The notes beneath the pieces are model-generated. The model was not told the origin of the DNA, ran no database searches, and saw only the letters and a program-made list of their open reading frames with translations. From the NCBI GenBank assembly GCA_023134935.1, contig JAGLUD010000085.1, forward strand, positions 1-6,375: DNA of 6,375 nucleotides. The letters run 5' to 3'. Below, one piece after another: positions 1 through 6,375 of the stretch. The stretch is from Paracoccaceae bacterium. GTDB lineage: Bacteria; Pseudomonadota; Alphaproteobacteria; Rhodobacterales; Rhodobacteraceae. Within the stretch, counting starts at the first letter, position 1, and each line of letters opens with the position of its first letter. A program made the translations under genes and the position numbers.

Positions 1-7
1 TACGCAT
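1..7 (-). CDS. 5' end of an unidentified minus-strand gene, truncated by the window edge
   Basis: Only the start codon (7 to 5) and one further codon (Met-Arg) are inside the window, so the product cannot be named. The start is supported by a good Shine-Dalgarno sequence, AAGGAGA, at 21 to 15 on the minus strand, about 8 nt before the ATG. An FNR-type box at 65-78 lies at a promoter-like distance upstream. The gene follows norF on the same strand after a gap of about 107 bp and seems to have its own promoter. From context it is probably another gene controlled by low oxygen or NO, such as a Crp/Fnr regulator or a denitrification accessory gene; that is inference only. Confidence 0.45.
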
Positions 8-64
8 TATATCTTCTCCTTTTCCGGACACGAACTAATGTAATTCACTTTTCACGACGGCATC

Positions 65-78
65 TTGATTTCAGTCAA
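65..78 (-). promoter_or_regulatory. FNR/NNR (Crp-Fnr family) box upstream of the truncated left-edge gene
   Basis: Read on the minus strand the site is TTGAC-TGAA-ATCAA, with two intact five-base half-sites of the FNR/DNR/NNR consensus TTGAY-N4-RTCAA. Its centre (71.5) is about 64 bp upstream of the ATG at 7. If it acts at the usual -41.5 position, transcription would start near position 30, giving a leader of about 23 nt. A weak -10-like TACATT at 42 to 37 fits that spacing. The box lies downstream of norF, so it probably drives the next gene rather than the nor operon. FNR, DNR and NNR sites cannot be told apart by sequence alone. Confidence 0.75.
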
Positions 79-107
79 TTTAGTACGCGACCCCTTACGG
101 GTTTTTT

Positions 108-130
108 ACCACCGTCACATTACCGTTGGT
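108..130 (-). repeat. Imperfect hairpin across the norF stop codon
   Basis: On the minus strand ACCAACG (130 to 124) can pair with CGGTGGT (114 to 108) with one mismatch, enclosing a 9-nt loop that holds the norF stop codon. No T-tract follows on this strand, so it is not a standard intrinsic terminator. At most it could be a weak 3'-end stabilising structure for the nor message. Confidence 0.25.
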
Positions 131-372
131 AAAAAATAAAGCCCAAGCGCCAAAAGCAGGAACATACCTATGGAGGTATTGAACCCGCGTCGCCAAAATC
201 CAGAAGTTTCTAATCCCAGGTAATTGTTTAGGATTATCCGTGCCTTCCATCCCGACAGGATCAAAATAGCCACGGCGACGCCGCCTCCCCACTCGACGCT
301 AAAAGTCGCGAGTACCGTTGTGATCGCGCTTAACGCAACAAGAAACACCCATGCTTTTATCAACCCGTCCAT
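115..372 (-). CDS. norF: NorF, small membrane protein of the nitric oxide reductase operon (cytochrome oxidase subunit IV-like)
   Basis: This 85-residue, very hydrophobic protein has about three membrane segments (roughly residues 5-23, 30-48 and 63-82). The loop between the second and third carries the GWKAR...WRR pattern (Lys43, Arg45, Trp60-Arg62) seen in small prokaryotic cytochrome c oxidase subunit IV/NorF proteins. NorF is not needed for the catalytic core. In Paracoccus-type clusters it accompanies NorE and is linked to full nitric oxide reductase activity, with an unclear mechanism. It is the last gene of the operon and starts 4 bp after norE stops. Its Shine-Dalgarno AAGGTGA (383 to 377) overlaps the norE stop codon, which points to translational coupling. 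The assignment relies on size, topology and position after norE, because the family diverges quickly. Confidence 0.85.
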   Translation of the reverse strand: MDGLIKAWVFLVALSAITTVLATFSVEWGGGVAVAILILSGWKARIILNNYLGLETSGFWRRGFNTSIGMFLLLALGLYFLPTVM

Positions 373-376
373 TCGT

Positions 377-928
377 TCACCTTAGCAGATAGATAATTGG
401 GAATAGCAGCACCCAGACCAGATCGATCAAATGCCAAAAGCTGACTCCGGCTTCGACATTGTTGGGCGCAGGTTTCCAAAACAGCAGCGCGAAAACGACG
501 AGTCCAGCGATAACATGCATCGCGTGAAATCCGGTTATTAGGTAGTAAAACGTAAAGAAATCATTCGTTTCAATACCAATCCCATGGCGCGCTTTATCGG
601 CGTATTCGGTGAACTTAATCACCAAAAACACTACGCCTAGCGCAAAAGCACCCACAAGCCACACGCGGGTTTTGGCAACGTTAGTACCTGCATGACGCGA
701 CGCTATGGCCGCGAATAGTCCGCTGGTGACAAGCACGAGGGTGTTAAACGCGCCGGCGCTACGGTTCAACATATCTTGGGATTGAGCGAACAGCTCCGGA
801 TCGGCTGCGCGTAATACTAGAAACACCAGCAACCCCGCGCCGAATACCAAAAGCTCGCTAACGATCAGCACCCAGATCATTAGTTCTCCGGGCAATTCGT
901 CAAATACGCTATGCGCTGGCGATGTCAT
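377..928 (-). CDS. norE: NorE, cytochrome c oxidase subunit III-like membrane protein
   Basis: This 183-residue protein belongs to the heme-copper oxidase subunit III family in its short five-helix form, with segments near 16-38, 61-78, 88-106, 124-147 and 162-181. Family marks are the acidic residue in the first helix (SEL, Glu25), an Asn-Thr pair (62-63), a Lys/Glu pair in FLVIKFTEY (Lys105, Glu108), the TGFHAMHV motif (His135, His138) and the C-terminal [17 protein letters not shown]. Subunit III does not bind the metals. NorE is thought to help assembly or stability of nitric oxide reductase in the inner membrane. Its start overlaps the norD stop in an ATGA arrangement (4 bp) with only a poor GC-rich Shine-Dalgarno, so translation probably depends on ribosomes finishing norD. 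The position between norD and norF separates it from a true oxidase subunit III, which would sit with ctaC/ctaD. Confidence 0.93.
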   Translation of the reverse strand: MTSPAHSVFDELPGELMIWVLIVSELLVFGAGLLVFLVLRAADPELFAQSQDMLNRSAGAFNTLVLVTSGLFAAIASRHAGTNVAKTRVWLVGAFALGVVFLVIKFTEYADKARHGIGIETNDFFTFYYLITGFHAMHVIAGLVVFALLFWKPAPNNVEAGVSFWHLIDLVWVLLFPIIYLLR

Positions 929-2874
929 GCCCCGCCTGTGATCTGTCGGTAAATCTCTGGTAGGGCACTAGCAAGCTTACTAGCGTCAGACACCACCGAG
1001 AACCCGCCATTTCCAAATATCCGAGAGAACCACGCCTGCCCTTTGGCGTCGATAACCACGCCGTGGACCGAATGACCTTTGCGCCGTGCCTCGCGGATAG
1101 CCATACGGCTGTCTTCGATCCCGTGACGGCCCTCGTAATGGTCCAGATCGTTGGGTTTACCGTCAGTTATTACCAACAACAAACGTTTGCGATGCGGCCG
1201 TTCGGCCAAGTCATCGGATGCGTGCCGTACCGCTGCGCCGAGGCGGGTGTAGAAACCGGGGGTCAGGCCCTCGATCTTGGCCTCGACCTGCGTGCCCATC
1301 GTTTCGTCGAAACTTTTGCAGTTCAGCAGATAAACACGGTCGCGGCGCAGCGATGAAAACGTATTGATCGCAAAATCATCTCCGCAAGCATCCAGTCCCC
1401 ACGCAAGGGCCGAGAGGGCCTCTTTTTCCACGTCGATAACCATGCGGTCGCCAATGGAACTTTCGGTTGAACGTGACGTGTCCATCAGGATCGAAACCGC
1501 AAGGTCGCGCTCTTGCGTTCGGGTGGCGCGATAAACCCGGTCGTTGCTTTCACCTGTGGCACGTAGTTCGACCTGCGCGGCAATGGCGGCTTCAATATCC
1601 AGTTCGTCGCCGTCTAGCTGGCGCGGTAAAATGATCCGCTTGGGTCGTAGGGCTTCAAATTGTCGTTTGACCGCCCGAATTCGGCGGCGAGCTTCGGGGT
1701 CTGTGGAAAATGCAGGGGGGTCTTCGGATGGTTTGGCTTCGCTGGATAGCACACGGCAGTGATCTGGAATATACGCAGCTTTCTTGTGATCCCATTCAGG
1801 ATAGATATGCGTTCCTGACAGGCGTTCGCGGTCTACGTCTTCGGGTGCGAGATCAAGGTGGAATTTCAGACGTGTCGCGGTTTTTTTCGAGACCTGCCCA
1901 AGCGCCAGTTCTTCCTGATCATCAGCAGCTTTCTTGGCGTTATCGTCGTCGTCATCTTCGATCCGGCGGTTCATGTTCAGGCTTTCAACCCAACTGAAAA
2001 TCGCTTCAAATTTATGCAGGATCAGACTGTCACGCCGCTCCGCTAGATCGGATTCCGAACGCCGGGCTTTCATAATACCTTGGTCCGCTCCTTGTTGGCC
2101 GCCCGACTCTTCGGTTTCGGGAATTCGCTCCACTTTCAGCAGGTCTGCTGCGAGTCTAAGGTCGGGCCAAAGCGGGACCGGACGATATGGTCGATATTTT
2201 GTCGGGGCTTGCAGATGGGACATATCCGCATCTGGATTGCGGATTATTGAAAGGAATTCGATGGCTTGATTATTGTCAGGCATCGGTCCGCCAAGCAGAT
2301 GATCTATGGCCGCCTCAACAGCCTTTTCAATGCGGGGCAAAGCTACGGTTGGGCGGGTTTCACGGCAGGCCGCAATAAGCACCGTATGGAAACCGCGTAA
2401 CCCTGGACATTCGGCAAGCGTTGCGCGGGTCATATCTGTTGCGGCACGAAGCGACTGCAGGTCTGCCTGAAGTGGGTCGGTTTGCACAACCGGTTCAGGC
2501 GCATGCGCCGCCGATGCTGTCAGCCAGAAATACAGCGCAGCATTTGCCTCGCGTGCAGGAAAATCCGCGATGCTTTCGGGCAACCGCAAAGCCTCGCCGT
2601 CATAAGAAGGCTTGGAAAGCTTCTCGCGGTAAGTGCCCAATGACCGTCGGAAAGATAGCCGGTGATGGGATTCTTGCGGCGGTGTTGCTTTGATCTCGGC
2701 TGCAAGCGACCCTCCAAGACCGCGAAAGAACACACCAAGACGCCCTTCGACTTCTTCAAGTCTAACAGCGCTCTCGGTGTGGGTTTCGGGGGCGTGAAGG
2801 CGACTGGCATAGCTGTGCCAAATCTTGCCAATCGTTTCTTCAGGCTCCCAAGGTTCTATCGGATGTTCAGCCAT
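925..2874 (-). CDS. norD: NorD, von Willebrand factor A-domain protein for nitric oxide reductase activation
   Basis: This 649-residue soluble protein has no signal peptide or membrane segment. The N-terminal half, including the [10 protein letters not shown] and [11 protein letters not shown] stretches, is the NorD-specific region. The C-terminal VWA domain (about 455-649) carries a full MIDAS metal site: DTSRS at 465-469, Thr543 in FYTRLGAA, and ITDGKPND with Asp571. NorD works with the AAA+ ATPase NorQ to activate NorCB, probably by inserting the non-heme iron FeB; that role comes from family studies. Residues 306-311 are a Glu followed by five Asp, between the two halves and probably a flexible linker. 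The gene starts 5 bp after norQ ends with no convincing Shine-Dalgarno (only TAAGAC nearby), so reinitiation after norQ is likely. The length is normal for the family and the MIDAS residues are intact. Confidence 0.96.
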   Translation of the reverse strand: MAEHPIEPWEPEETIGKIWHSYASRLHAPETHTESAVRLEEVEGRLGVFFRGLGGSLAAEIKATPPQESHHRLSFRRSLGTYREKLSKPSYDGEALRLPESIADFPAREANAALYFWLTASAAHAPEPVVQTDPLQADLQSLRAATDMTRATLAECPGLRGFHTVLIAACRETRPTVALPRIEKAVEAAIDHLLGGPMPDNNQAIEFLSIIRNPDADMSHLQAPTKYRPYRPVPLWPDLRLAADLLKVERIPETEESGGQQGADQGIMKARRSESDLAERRDSLILHKFEAIFSWVESLNMNRRIEDDDDDNAKKAADDQEELALGQVSKKTATRLKFHLDLAPEDVDRERLSGTHIYPEWDHKKAAYIPDHCRVLSSEAKPSEDPPAFSTDPEARRRIRAVKRQFEALRPKRIILPRQLDGDELDIEAAIAAQVELRATGESNDRVYRATRTQERDLAVSILMDTSRSTESSIGDRMVIDVEKEALSALAWGLDACGDDFAINTFSSLRRDRVYLLNCKSFDETMGTQVEAKIEGLTPGFYTRLGAAVRHASDDLAERPHRKRLLLVITDGKPNDLDHYEGRHGIEDSRMAIREARRKGHSVHGVVIDAKGQAWFSRIFGNGGFSVVSDASKLASALPEIYRQITGGA

Positions 2875-2879
2875 AAGTC

Positions 2880-3683
2880 TTAGCCGTAAATCGCAGCGAC
2901 CAGATCAAGCAACCCGCGTTTGACGTCTTCGTCGTCGGTTAGCGGTTCGATCATGGCGGCAAGGATTGCACGCTCCACTGGCATGCCTTCGCGGATCAGA
3001 ATGGCGCAATAGATCACGAGTCGGGTGGAAACCCCCTCCTCCAGATCCTGCCCTTTCAGCGTGCGCAGCTTGTTTGCCAAGCGGACAAGGGATTTAGTCC
3101 TGTCAGCGTCTAGGCCGCTTTCCTTAGTGACAATTTCGATTTCCCGATCTTGTGAAGGGAAGTTGAAATCAATCGACAGGAACCTCTGACGGGTCGAGGG
3201 CTTCAGAGTTTTCAAGATGTTCTGATAGCCCGGATTATAAGACGCAACGAGCATAAAGCCCGGAGCCGCCTCGATCTCCTCACCGGTTTTCTCTAGCGGC
3301 AAAATGCGCCGGTCATCGGTCAAAGGGTGCAACACGACGGTAACATCTTTGCGAGCCTCAACAACTTCGTCGAGGTAACAAATCGCCCCTTCGCGTGCAG
3401 CGCGGGTTAGCGGGCCGTCTACCCAGATGGTCTCTCCGCCTTTCAGCAGGAACCGCCCGACCAGATCGGCGGCTGACAAGTCGTCATGACAGGCGACGGT
3501 ATATAATGGGCGCTCTAGTTTGGCAGCCATATACGATACAAACCGGGTTTTCCCGCAGCCAGTCGGGCCTTTCAGCAGTAATGGGAGATTGTGTTTGAAA
3601 GCCATGTCGAAGACGTCACATTCGTCCCCTACAGGGTTGTAGAAGGGGGCCGAAGCCCCCTCCAGATTTGCTTTCGCGTTCAT
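2880..3683 (-). CDS. norQ: NorQ, MoxR-family AAA+ ATPase for nitric oxide reductase maturation
   Basis: This 267-residue cytoplasmic ATPase has Walker A GPTGCGKT at 39-46, Walker B ICYLDE at 101-106, a sensor-1 Asn (Asn150 in ASYNPGY), an arginine-finger region (TRQRF, Arg165 and Arg167) and a sensor-2 Arg (STRLV, Arg221). These mark the MoxR branch that pairs with VWA proteins such as NorD, GvpN/CbbQ being close relatives. Family work links NorQ and NorD to insertion of FeB into NorB. The start at 3683 has a strong Shine-Dalgarno, AGGAG at 3694 to 3690, with 6 nt spacing, and lies 24 bp after norB. An exceptionally stable UUCG-loop hairpin lies within codons 7-14. The protein looks complete. 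Confidence 0.96.
   Translation of the reverse strand: MNAKANLEGASAPFYNPVGDECDVFDMAFKHNLPLLLKGPTGCGKTRFVSYMAAKLERPLYTVACHDDLSAADLVGRFLLKGGETIWVDGPLTRAAREGAICYLDEVVEARKDVTVVLHPLTDDRRILPLEKTGEEIEAAPGFMLVASYNPGYQNILKTLKPSTRQRFLSIDFNFPSQDREIEIVTKESGLDADRTKSLVRLANKLRTLKGQDLEEGVSTRLVIYCAILIREGMPVERAILAAMIEPLTDDEDVKRGLLDLVAAIYG
3642..3663 (-). other. Stable C(UUCG)G tetraloop hairpin in the first codons of norQ
   Basis: In the nor mRNA the segment AGGGGGC-UUCG-GCCCCCU (3661 to 3644) forms a perfect 7-bp stem. It extends to 9 bp through a G-U and a G-C pair (3662/3643 and 3663/3642). The loop is the unusually stable UUCG closed by C-G. It begins about 20 nt after the norQ ATG. No U-tract follows, so it is not an intrinsic terminator. 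A weaker hairpin, CUACA-ACCC-UGUAG (3642 to 3629), follows directly. The likely effect is on mRNA stability or norQ translation; this is inferred from structure only. Confidence 0.65.
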
Positions 3684-3707
3684 GGATCACTCCTATAAAA
3701 CATCAAG

Positions 3708-5057
3708 TTAATCATCTGTCGAGATGATTTCTTTATGGACAACAAGCTGTGCGTAAACGAACAGGATCGCCCCGATCACAACAGCCAAACCTGAACCCCA
3801 ACGCATGATATAGAACAGCTGCAGACTTTCGGCGACAACCATGAAGTCTTCGCCCAGTACTCTTTGCATATGGGTCTGGATAGTCCCGGCAAAAGTAAGA
3901 ACGAAAGTCATGAAGGTCATACCGCCGGTCATCAGCCAGAAACTTACCATGTTCATTACCTGATTATACGGATCGCGTCCGCGCAGGATTGGCATGGCAT
4001 AGGTGATGATCGCAAGATTGACCGAGACATATGCCCCGAAGAACGCCAAGTGACCATGCGCCGCTGTGATCTGTGTGCCGTGGGTATAATAGTTAACCCC
4101 GTGCAGCGTATGCAGGAAGCCCCAGACACCAGCGCCAAAGAAGGCAACCGTTGCCGCACCAAGCGACCATAGAAGGGCAGCTTTGTTCGGGTGATCCCGT
4201 TTGCCTTTCCAGACCATAACGAAACTGAACGACATCATGGCGAAGAATGGAATGACCTCGAGCGCCGAGAAGATTGACCCGACCCACTGCCAGTAACCGG
4301 GTGTACCGATCCAGTAGTAGTGGTGACCCGTTCCAAGGATGCCCGAGAACAGAGCCGTCGCAACGATGACATACAACCATTTTTCGATAACTTCGCGGTC
4401 CACACCCGTCAACTTAAGCAACAAGAAGGCGAGGATGGATGCCATTACCAGTTCCCATGTACCCTCAACCCATAGGTGTACAATGTACCACCAGAACATT
4501 TTGTCGAGTGACAAATTGGAAGGGTTGTAGAACGAGAAGAGGAACAGCAGTACCAGTCCCCAAAGGCCCAGCAACAACACGTTGGTGATTGCAGTCTTAC
4601 GACCCTTCAGCACCGTCACGGAAATGTTGTAAAGGAATATGAGTGAAGCAACCACGATGCCCAGTTTGACCCAGACGGGTTGCTCGATAAACTCGCGACC
4701 TTCCATGCCCAGGAACCAGTTGCCGTGGAATAGATCAAAGGCATAGGTGAGTACAGCACCCGCCGTTCCAAGCAACAGAATGCCCAGCTGGATATAGGCT
4801 AGCAGTGGCGATTGAATTTCACGCTCTGATTCCTCGGGAATAAGGAAGTAGGCCGCGCCGAAGAAGCCAAGCAACAGCCAGATGATCAAAGAGTTAGTGT
4901 GGATCATCCGTACAATATTAAATGGCGCAATTTCCGAAAGGAAGTTCGGTTGGACATATATCCAGCCAGCCCAAAGCCCACCCAGAACCTGCACGGCAAA
5001 TACAGCCATTGCAGCCAGGAAATAGGCATAGGCAACTTTTTGAGTCTTATATTTCAT
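3708..5057 (-). CDS. norB: NorB, catalytic cytochrome b subunit of cytochrome c-dependent nitric oxide reductase
   Basis: This 449-residue integral membrane protein, with about 12 helices, is a heme-copper oxidase superfamily member that reduces two NO to N2O, taking electrons from NorC. Metal ligands are all present: His53 and His336 for low-spin heme b, His334 for heme b3, and His194, His245 and His246 for FeB, with Glu198 as the FeB carboxylate in HLWVEG. Glu202 and Glu267 match the conserved Glu215 and Glu280 of the Pseudomonas aeruginosa enzyme; most positions differ from it by a constant 13 residues. Length is typical of cNOR. The long N-terminal extension of quinol-type NorZ is absent, and norC lies just upstream, so this is the cytochrome c-dependent form. 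It starts 21 bp after norC, with GGAG (5068 to 5065) spaced 7 nt from the ATG. A hairpin overlaps its stop codon. Confidence 0.98.
   Translation of the reverse strand: MKYKTQKVAYAYFLAAMAVFAVQVLGGLWAGWIYVQPNFLSEIAPFNIVRMIHTNSLIIWLLLGFFGAAYFLIPEESEREIQSPLLAYIQLGILLLGTAGAVLTYAFDLFHGNWFLGMEGREFIEQPVWVKLGIVVASLIFLYNISVTVLKGRKTAITNVLLLGLWGLVLLFLFSFYNPSNLSLDKMFWWYIVHLWVEGTWELVMASILAFLLLKLTGVDREVIEKWLYVIVATALFSGILGTGHHYYWIGTPGYWQWVGSIFSALEVIPFFAMMSFSFVMVWKGKRDHPNKAALLWSLGAATVAFFGAGVWGFLHTLHGVNYYTHGTQITAAHGHLAFFGAYVSVNLAIITYAMPILRGRDPYNQVMNMVSFWLMTGGMTFMTFVLTFAGTIQTHMQRVLGEDFMVVAESLQLFYIMRWGSGLAVVIGAILFVYAQLVVHKEIISTDD
3710..3729 (-). other. Perfect hairpin at the norB stop codon
   Basis: AATCATCT (3729 to 3722 on the minus strand) pairs with AGATGATT (3717 to 3710) over 8 bp around a CGAC loop. 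It covers the last norB codons and the first two bases of the stop codon. The mRNA then continues into a short AU-rich stretch and the norQ Shine-Dalgarno, with no clean U-run. It therefore looks more like a 3'-end stabiliser or processing element for norCB than a full terminator. Partial termination cannot be excluded. Confidence 0.55.
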
Positions 5058-5078
5058 TGTTTTTCTCCGTTCCTTGCC

Positions 5079-5531
5079 TTAACCCGCGTCATTTGGCGGC
5101 CAGCTTTGTGCATCAATTGTGTTTATCCATAGGAAAAACTCGGAAAGATCGCGTACTTGATCATCACTAAGATCGAATTGCGGCATTTGGCGACGCCCTT
5201 CGATGCCAGACGGCTGCGATTCCATCCAACCCTGTAGGACTTCAAATGCGCCTTCTGGGTCATCTTGAACACCCCAGCGTGTCATCACATTTACCAGCTC
5301 CGGTGCGAAGTAGGCACCCTCACCAAGCAGTGTATGGCAGTTTATGCAGGCATTTTCTTCCCACACGCGCTTACCTCTGGCTACAGCGTCTGTCAGTGTC
5401 TCTGAATTTGTAGATGTATTCACAATGTAATTATAACTGTGGACTGACATTGCGACGAAAATCGCGATAAAAAATAGCGATCCGCCATAAAAGACGTTGC
5501 GAGCCATGGTTTTTGTCATGACTTCACGCAT
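5079..5531 (-). CDS. norC: NorC, membrane-anchored cytochrome c subunit of nitric oxide reductase
   Basis: This 150-residue protein has one N-terminal membrane anchor (about 13-31) that is not followed by a signal peptidase site, so the cytochrome domain is held on the periplasmic face. The heme c site is CINCH (Cys62, Cys65, His66) and the likely distal ligand is Met116 in RRQMPQFDL. The sequence around CHTLLGEGAYFAPELVNV is the NorC signature. It accepts electrons from periplasmic cytochrome c or a cupredoxin and passes them to heme b of NorB. The start at 5531 is chosen because AGGAGG (5542 to 5537) lies 5 nt upstream. Met5 (5519) has a worse ribosome site. It is the first gene of the operon, divergent from nirS, with an FNR/NNR box about 66 bp upstream of the ATG. 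Confidence 0.97.
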   Translation of the reverse strand: MREVMTKTMARNVFYGGSLFFIAIFVAMSVHSYNYIVNTSTNSETLTDAVARGKRVWEENACINCHTLLGEGAYFAPELVNVMTRWGVQDDPEGAFEVLQGWMESQPSGIEGRRQMPQFDLSDDQVRDLSEFFLWINTIDAQSWPPNDAG

Positions 5532-5534
5532 TTG

Positions 5535-5546
5535 AACCTCCTGGTT
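5535..5546 (-). promoter_or_regulatory. norC Shine-Dalgarno inside a short inverted repeat
   Basis: The norC leader reads AACC-AGGA-GGTT (5546 to 5535), so the AGGAGG ribosome site spans the loop and one arm of a 4-bp inverted repeat, ending 5 nt before the ATG. Alone the stem is weak. It is notable because the divergent nirS leader carries nearly the same arrangement. The ribosome-binding role is clear; any structural role is speculative. Confidence 0.6.
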
Positions 5547-5590
5547 AAGTTGAAACTAAAGGTAACTTGTAGGAAAAAATTATTTTCAAC

Positions 5591-5604
5591 GTGACAATAG
5601 TCAA
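5591..5604. promoter_or_regulatory. FNR/NNR box shared by the divergent nirS and norC promoters
   Basis: GTGAC-AATA-GTCAA matches the TTGAC-N4-GTCAA consensus of FNR/DNR/NNR-type regulators at 9 of 10 half-site bases. The centre (5597.5) is about 71 bp from the nirS ATG and 66 bp from the norC ATG. A class II position (-41.5) would put the nirS transcription start near 5639, with a -10-like TTTATT at 5627-5632. The norC start would fall near 5556-5559, with a -10-like TACAAG at 5571 to 5566 on the minus strand. I found no second good box in the gap, so one dimer may serve both directions. In known denitrifiers such sites bind an NO-responsive Crp/Fnr protein (NNR/DNR), sometimes also FNR. Confidence 0.8.
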
Positions 5605-5649
5605 GACATTGAGGTTTTTCGTAATGTTTATTTGCAGCAGGACTCATAC

Positions 5650-6375
<726 letters not shown>

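Noticed and set aside
88..107. GC-rich ACCC/GGGT inverted repeat followed by six T on the plus strand, resembling a terminator
   Set aside because: The stem is only 3-4 bp and the T-run faces the plus strand, where no gene ends here. On the minus strand, where norF ends, no T-run follows.
95..292. 65-codon minus-strand frame overlapping norF
   Set aside because: It overlaps norF in another frame, has an Arg-rich start with no membrane or family pattern, and lacks a ribosome site. norF fits the operon and topology.
1934..2269. Open frame of 111 codons on the plus strand, antisense to norD
   Set aside because: Its low-complexity Ser/Arg-rich product is the mirror of norD coding sequence, it has no convincing ribosome site, and norD's MIDAS and family motifs account for this DNA. 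The other antisense and off-frame ORFs over norD, norQ and norB were dropped for the same reason.
5547..5568. AAGTT/AACTT inverted repeat in the norC leader
   Set aside because: Five-base arms with a 12-nt spacer give no stable structure and match no known site.
5601..5612. TCAA-GACA-TTGA inverted repeat overlapping the right half of the nirS/norC FNR box
   Set aside because: The half-sites point the wrong way for FNR-type binding (TCAA...TTGA instead of TTGA...TCAA), and four-base arms are common by chance in AT-rich DNA.

Overview
The window is the junction of a denitrification cluster from an alphaproteobacterium, most likely a Rhodobacterales (Roseobacter-group or Paracoccus-like) organism of moderate GC content. 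The assignment rests on protein character, the norCBQDEF gene order including norE and norF, and FNR/NNR-type regulatory boxes. I could not run a database search, so the genus is open.

Layout, left to right. Positions 1-7 hold only the first two codons of a minus-strand gene that runs off the left edge. It has a clear ribosome binding site and an FNR-type box at 65-78. From 5531 down to 115 lies one tightly packed minus-strand operon, norC-norB-norQ-norD-norE-norF. NorC and NorB form the membrane cytochrome c-dependent nitric oxide reductase. NorQ (MoxR-type AAA+ ATPase) and NorD (VWA/MIDAS protein) are its maturation pair. NorE and NorF are small membrane proteins related to cytochrome oxidase subunits III and IV. 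Gaps are 21, 24 and 5 bp, then a 4-bp overlap, then 4 bp, so a single transcript is expected. From 5669 to the right edge, on the plus strand, is the first 235 codons of nirS, the cytochrome cd1 nitrite reductase, still open at the edge.

How it works together: NirS in the periplasm reduces nitrite to NO, and NorCB in the inner membrane removes NO as N2O. The two start points face away from each other across 137 bp. That gap carries one convincing FNR/NNR box (5591-5604), nearly equidistant from both start codons and at the right distance to activate either promoter, which would tie NO production to NO removal.

The gene content is well known and I see no new system. The less ordinary features are at RNA level. 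Two perfect hairpins, one with a C(UUCG)G tetraloop, bracket the norB/norQ boundary and could separate the stability of the norCB message from the accessory-gene message. The nirS and norC leaders embed their Shine-Dalgarno sequences in nearly the same short inverted repeat. The NirS N-terminal arm also lacks the Tyr and His residues that occupy the hemes in the best-studied cd1 enzymes. No stretch over 300 bases lacks a gene.
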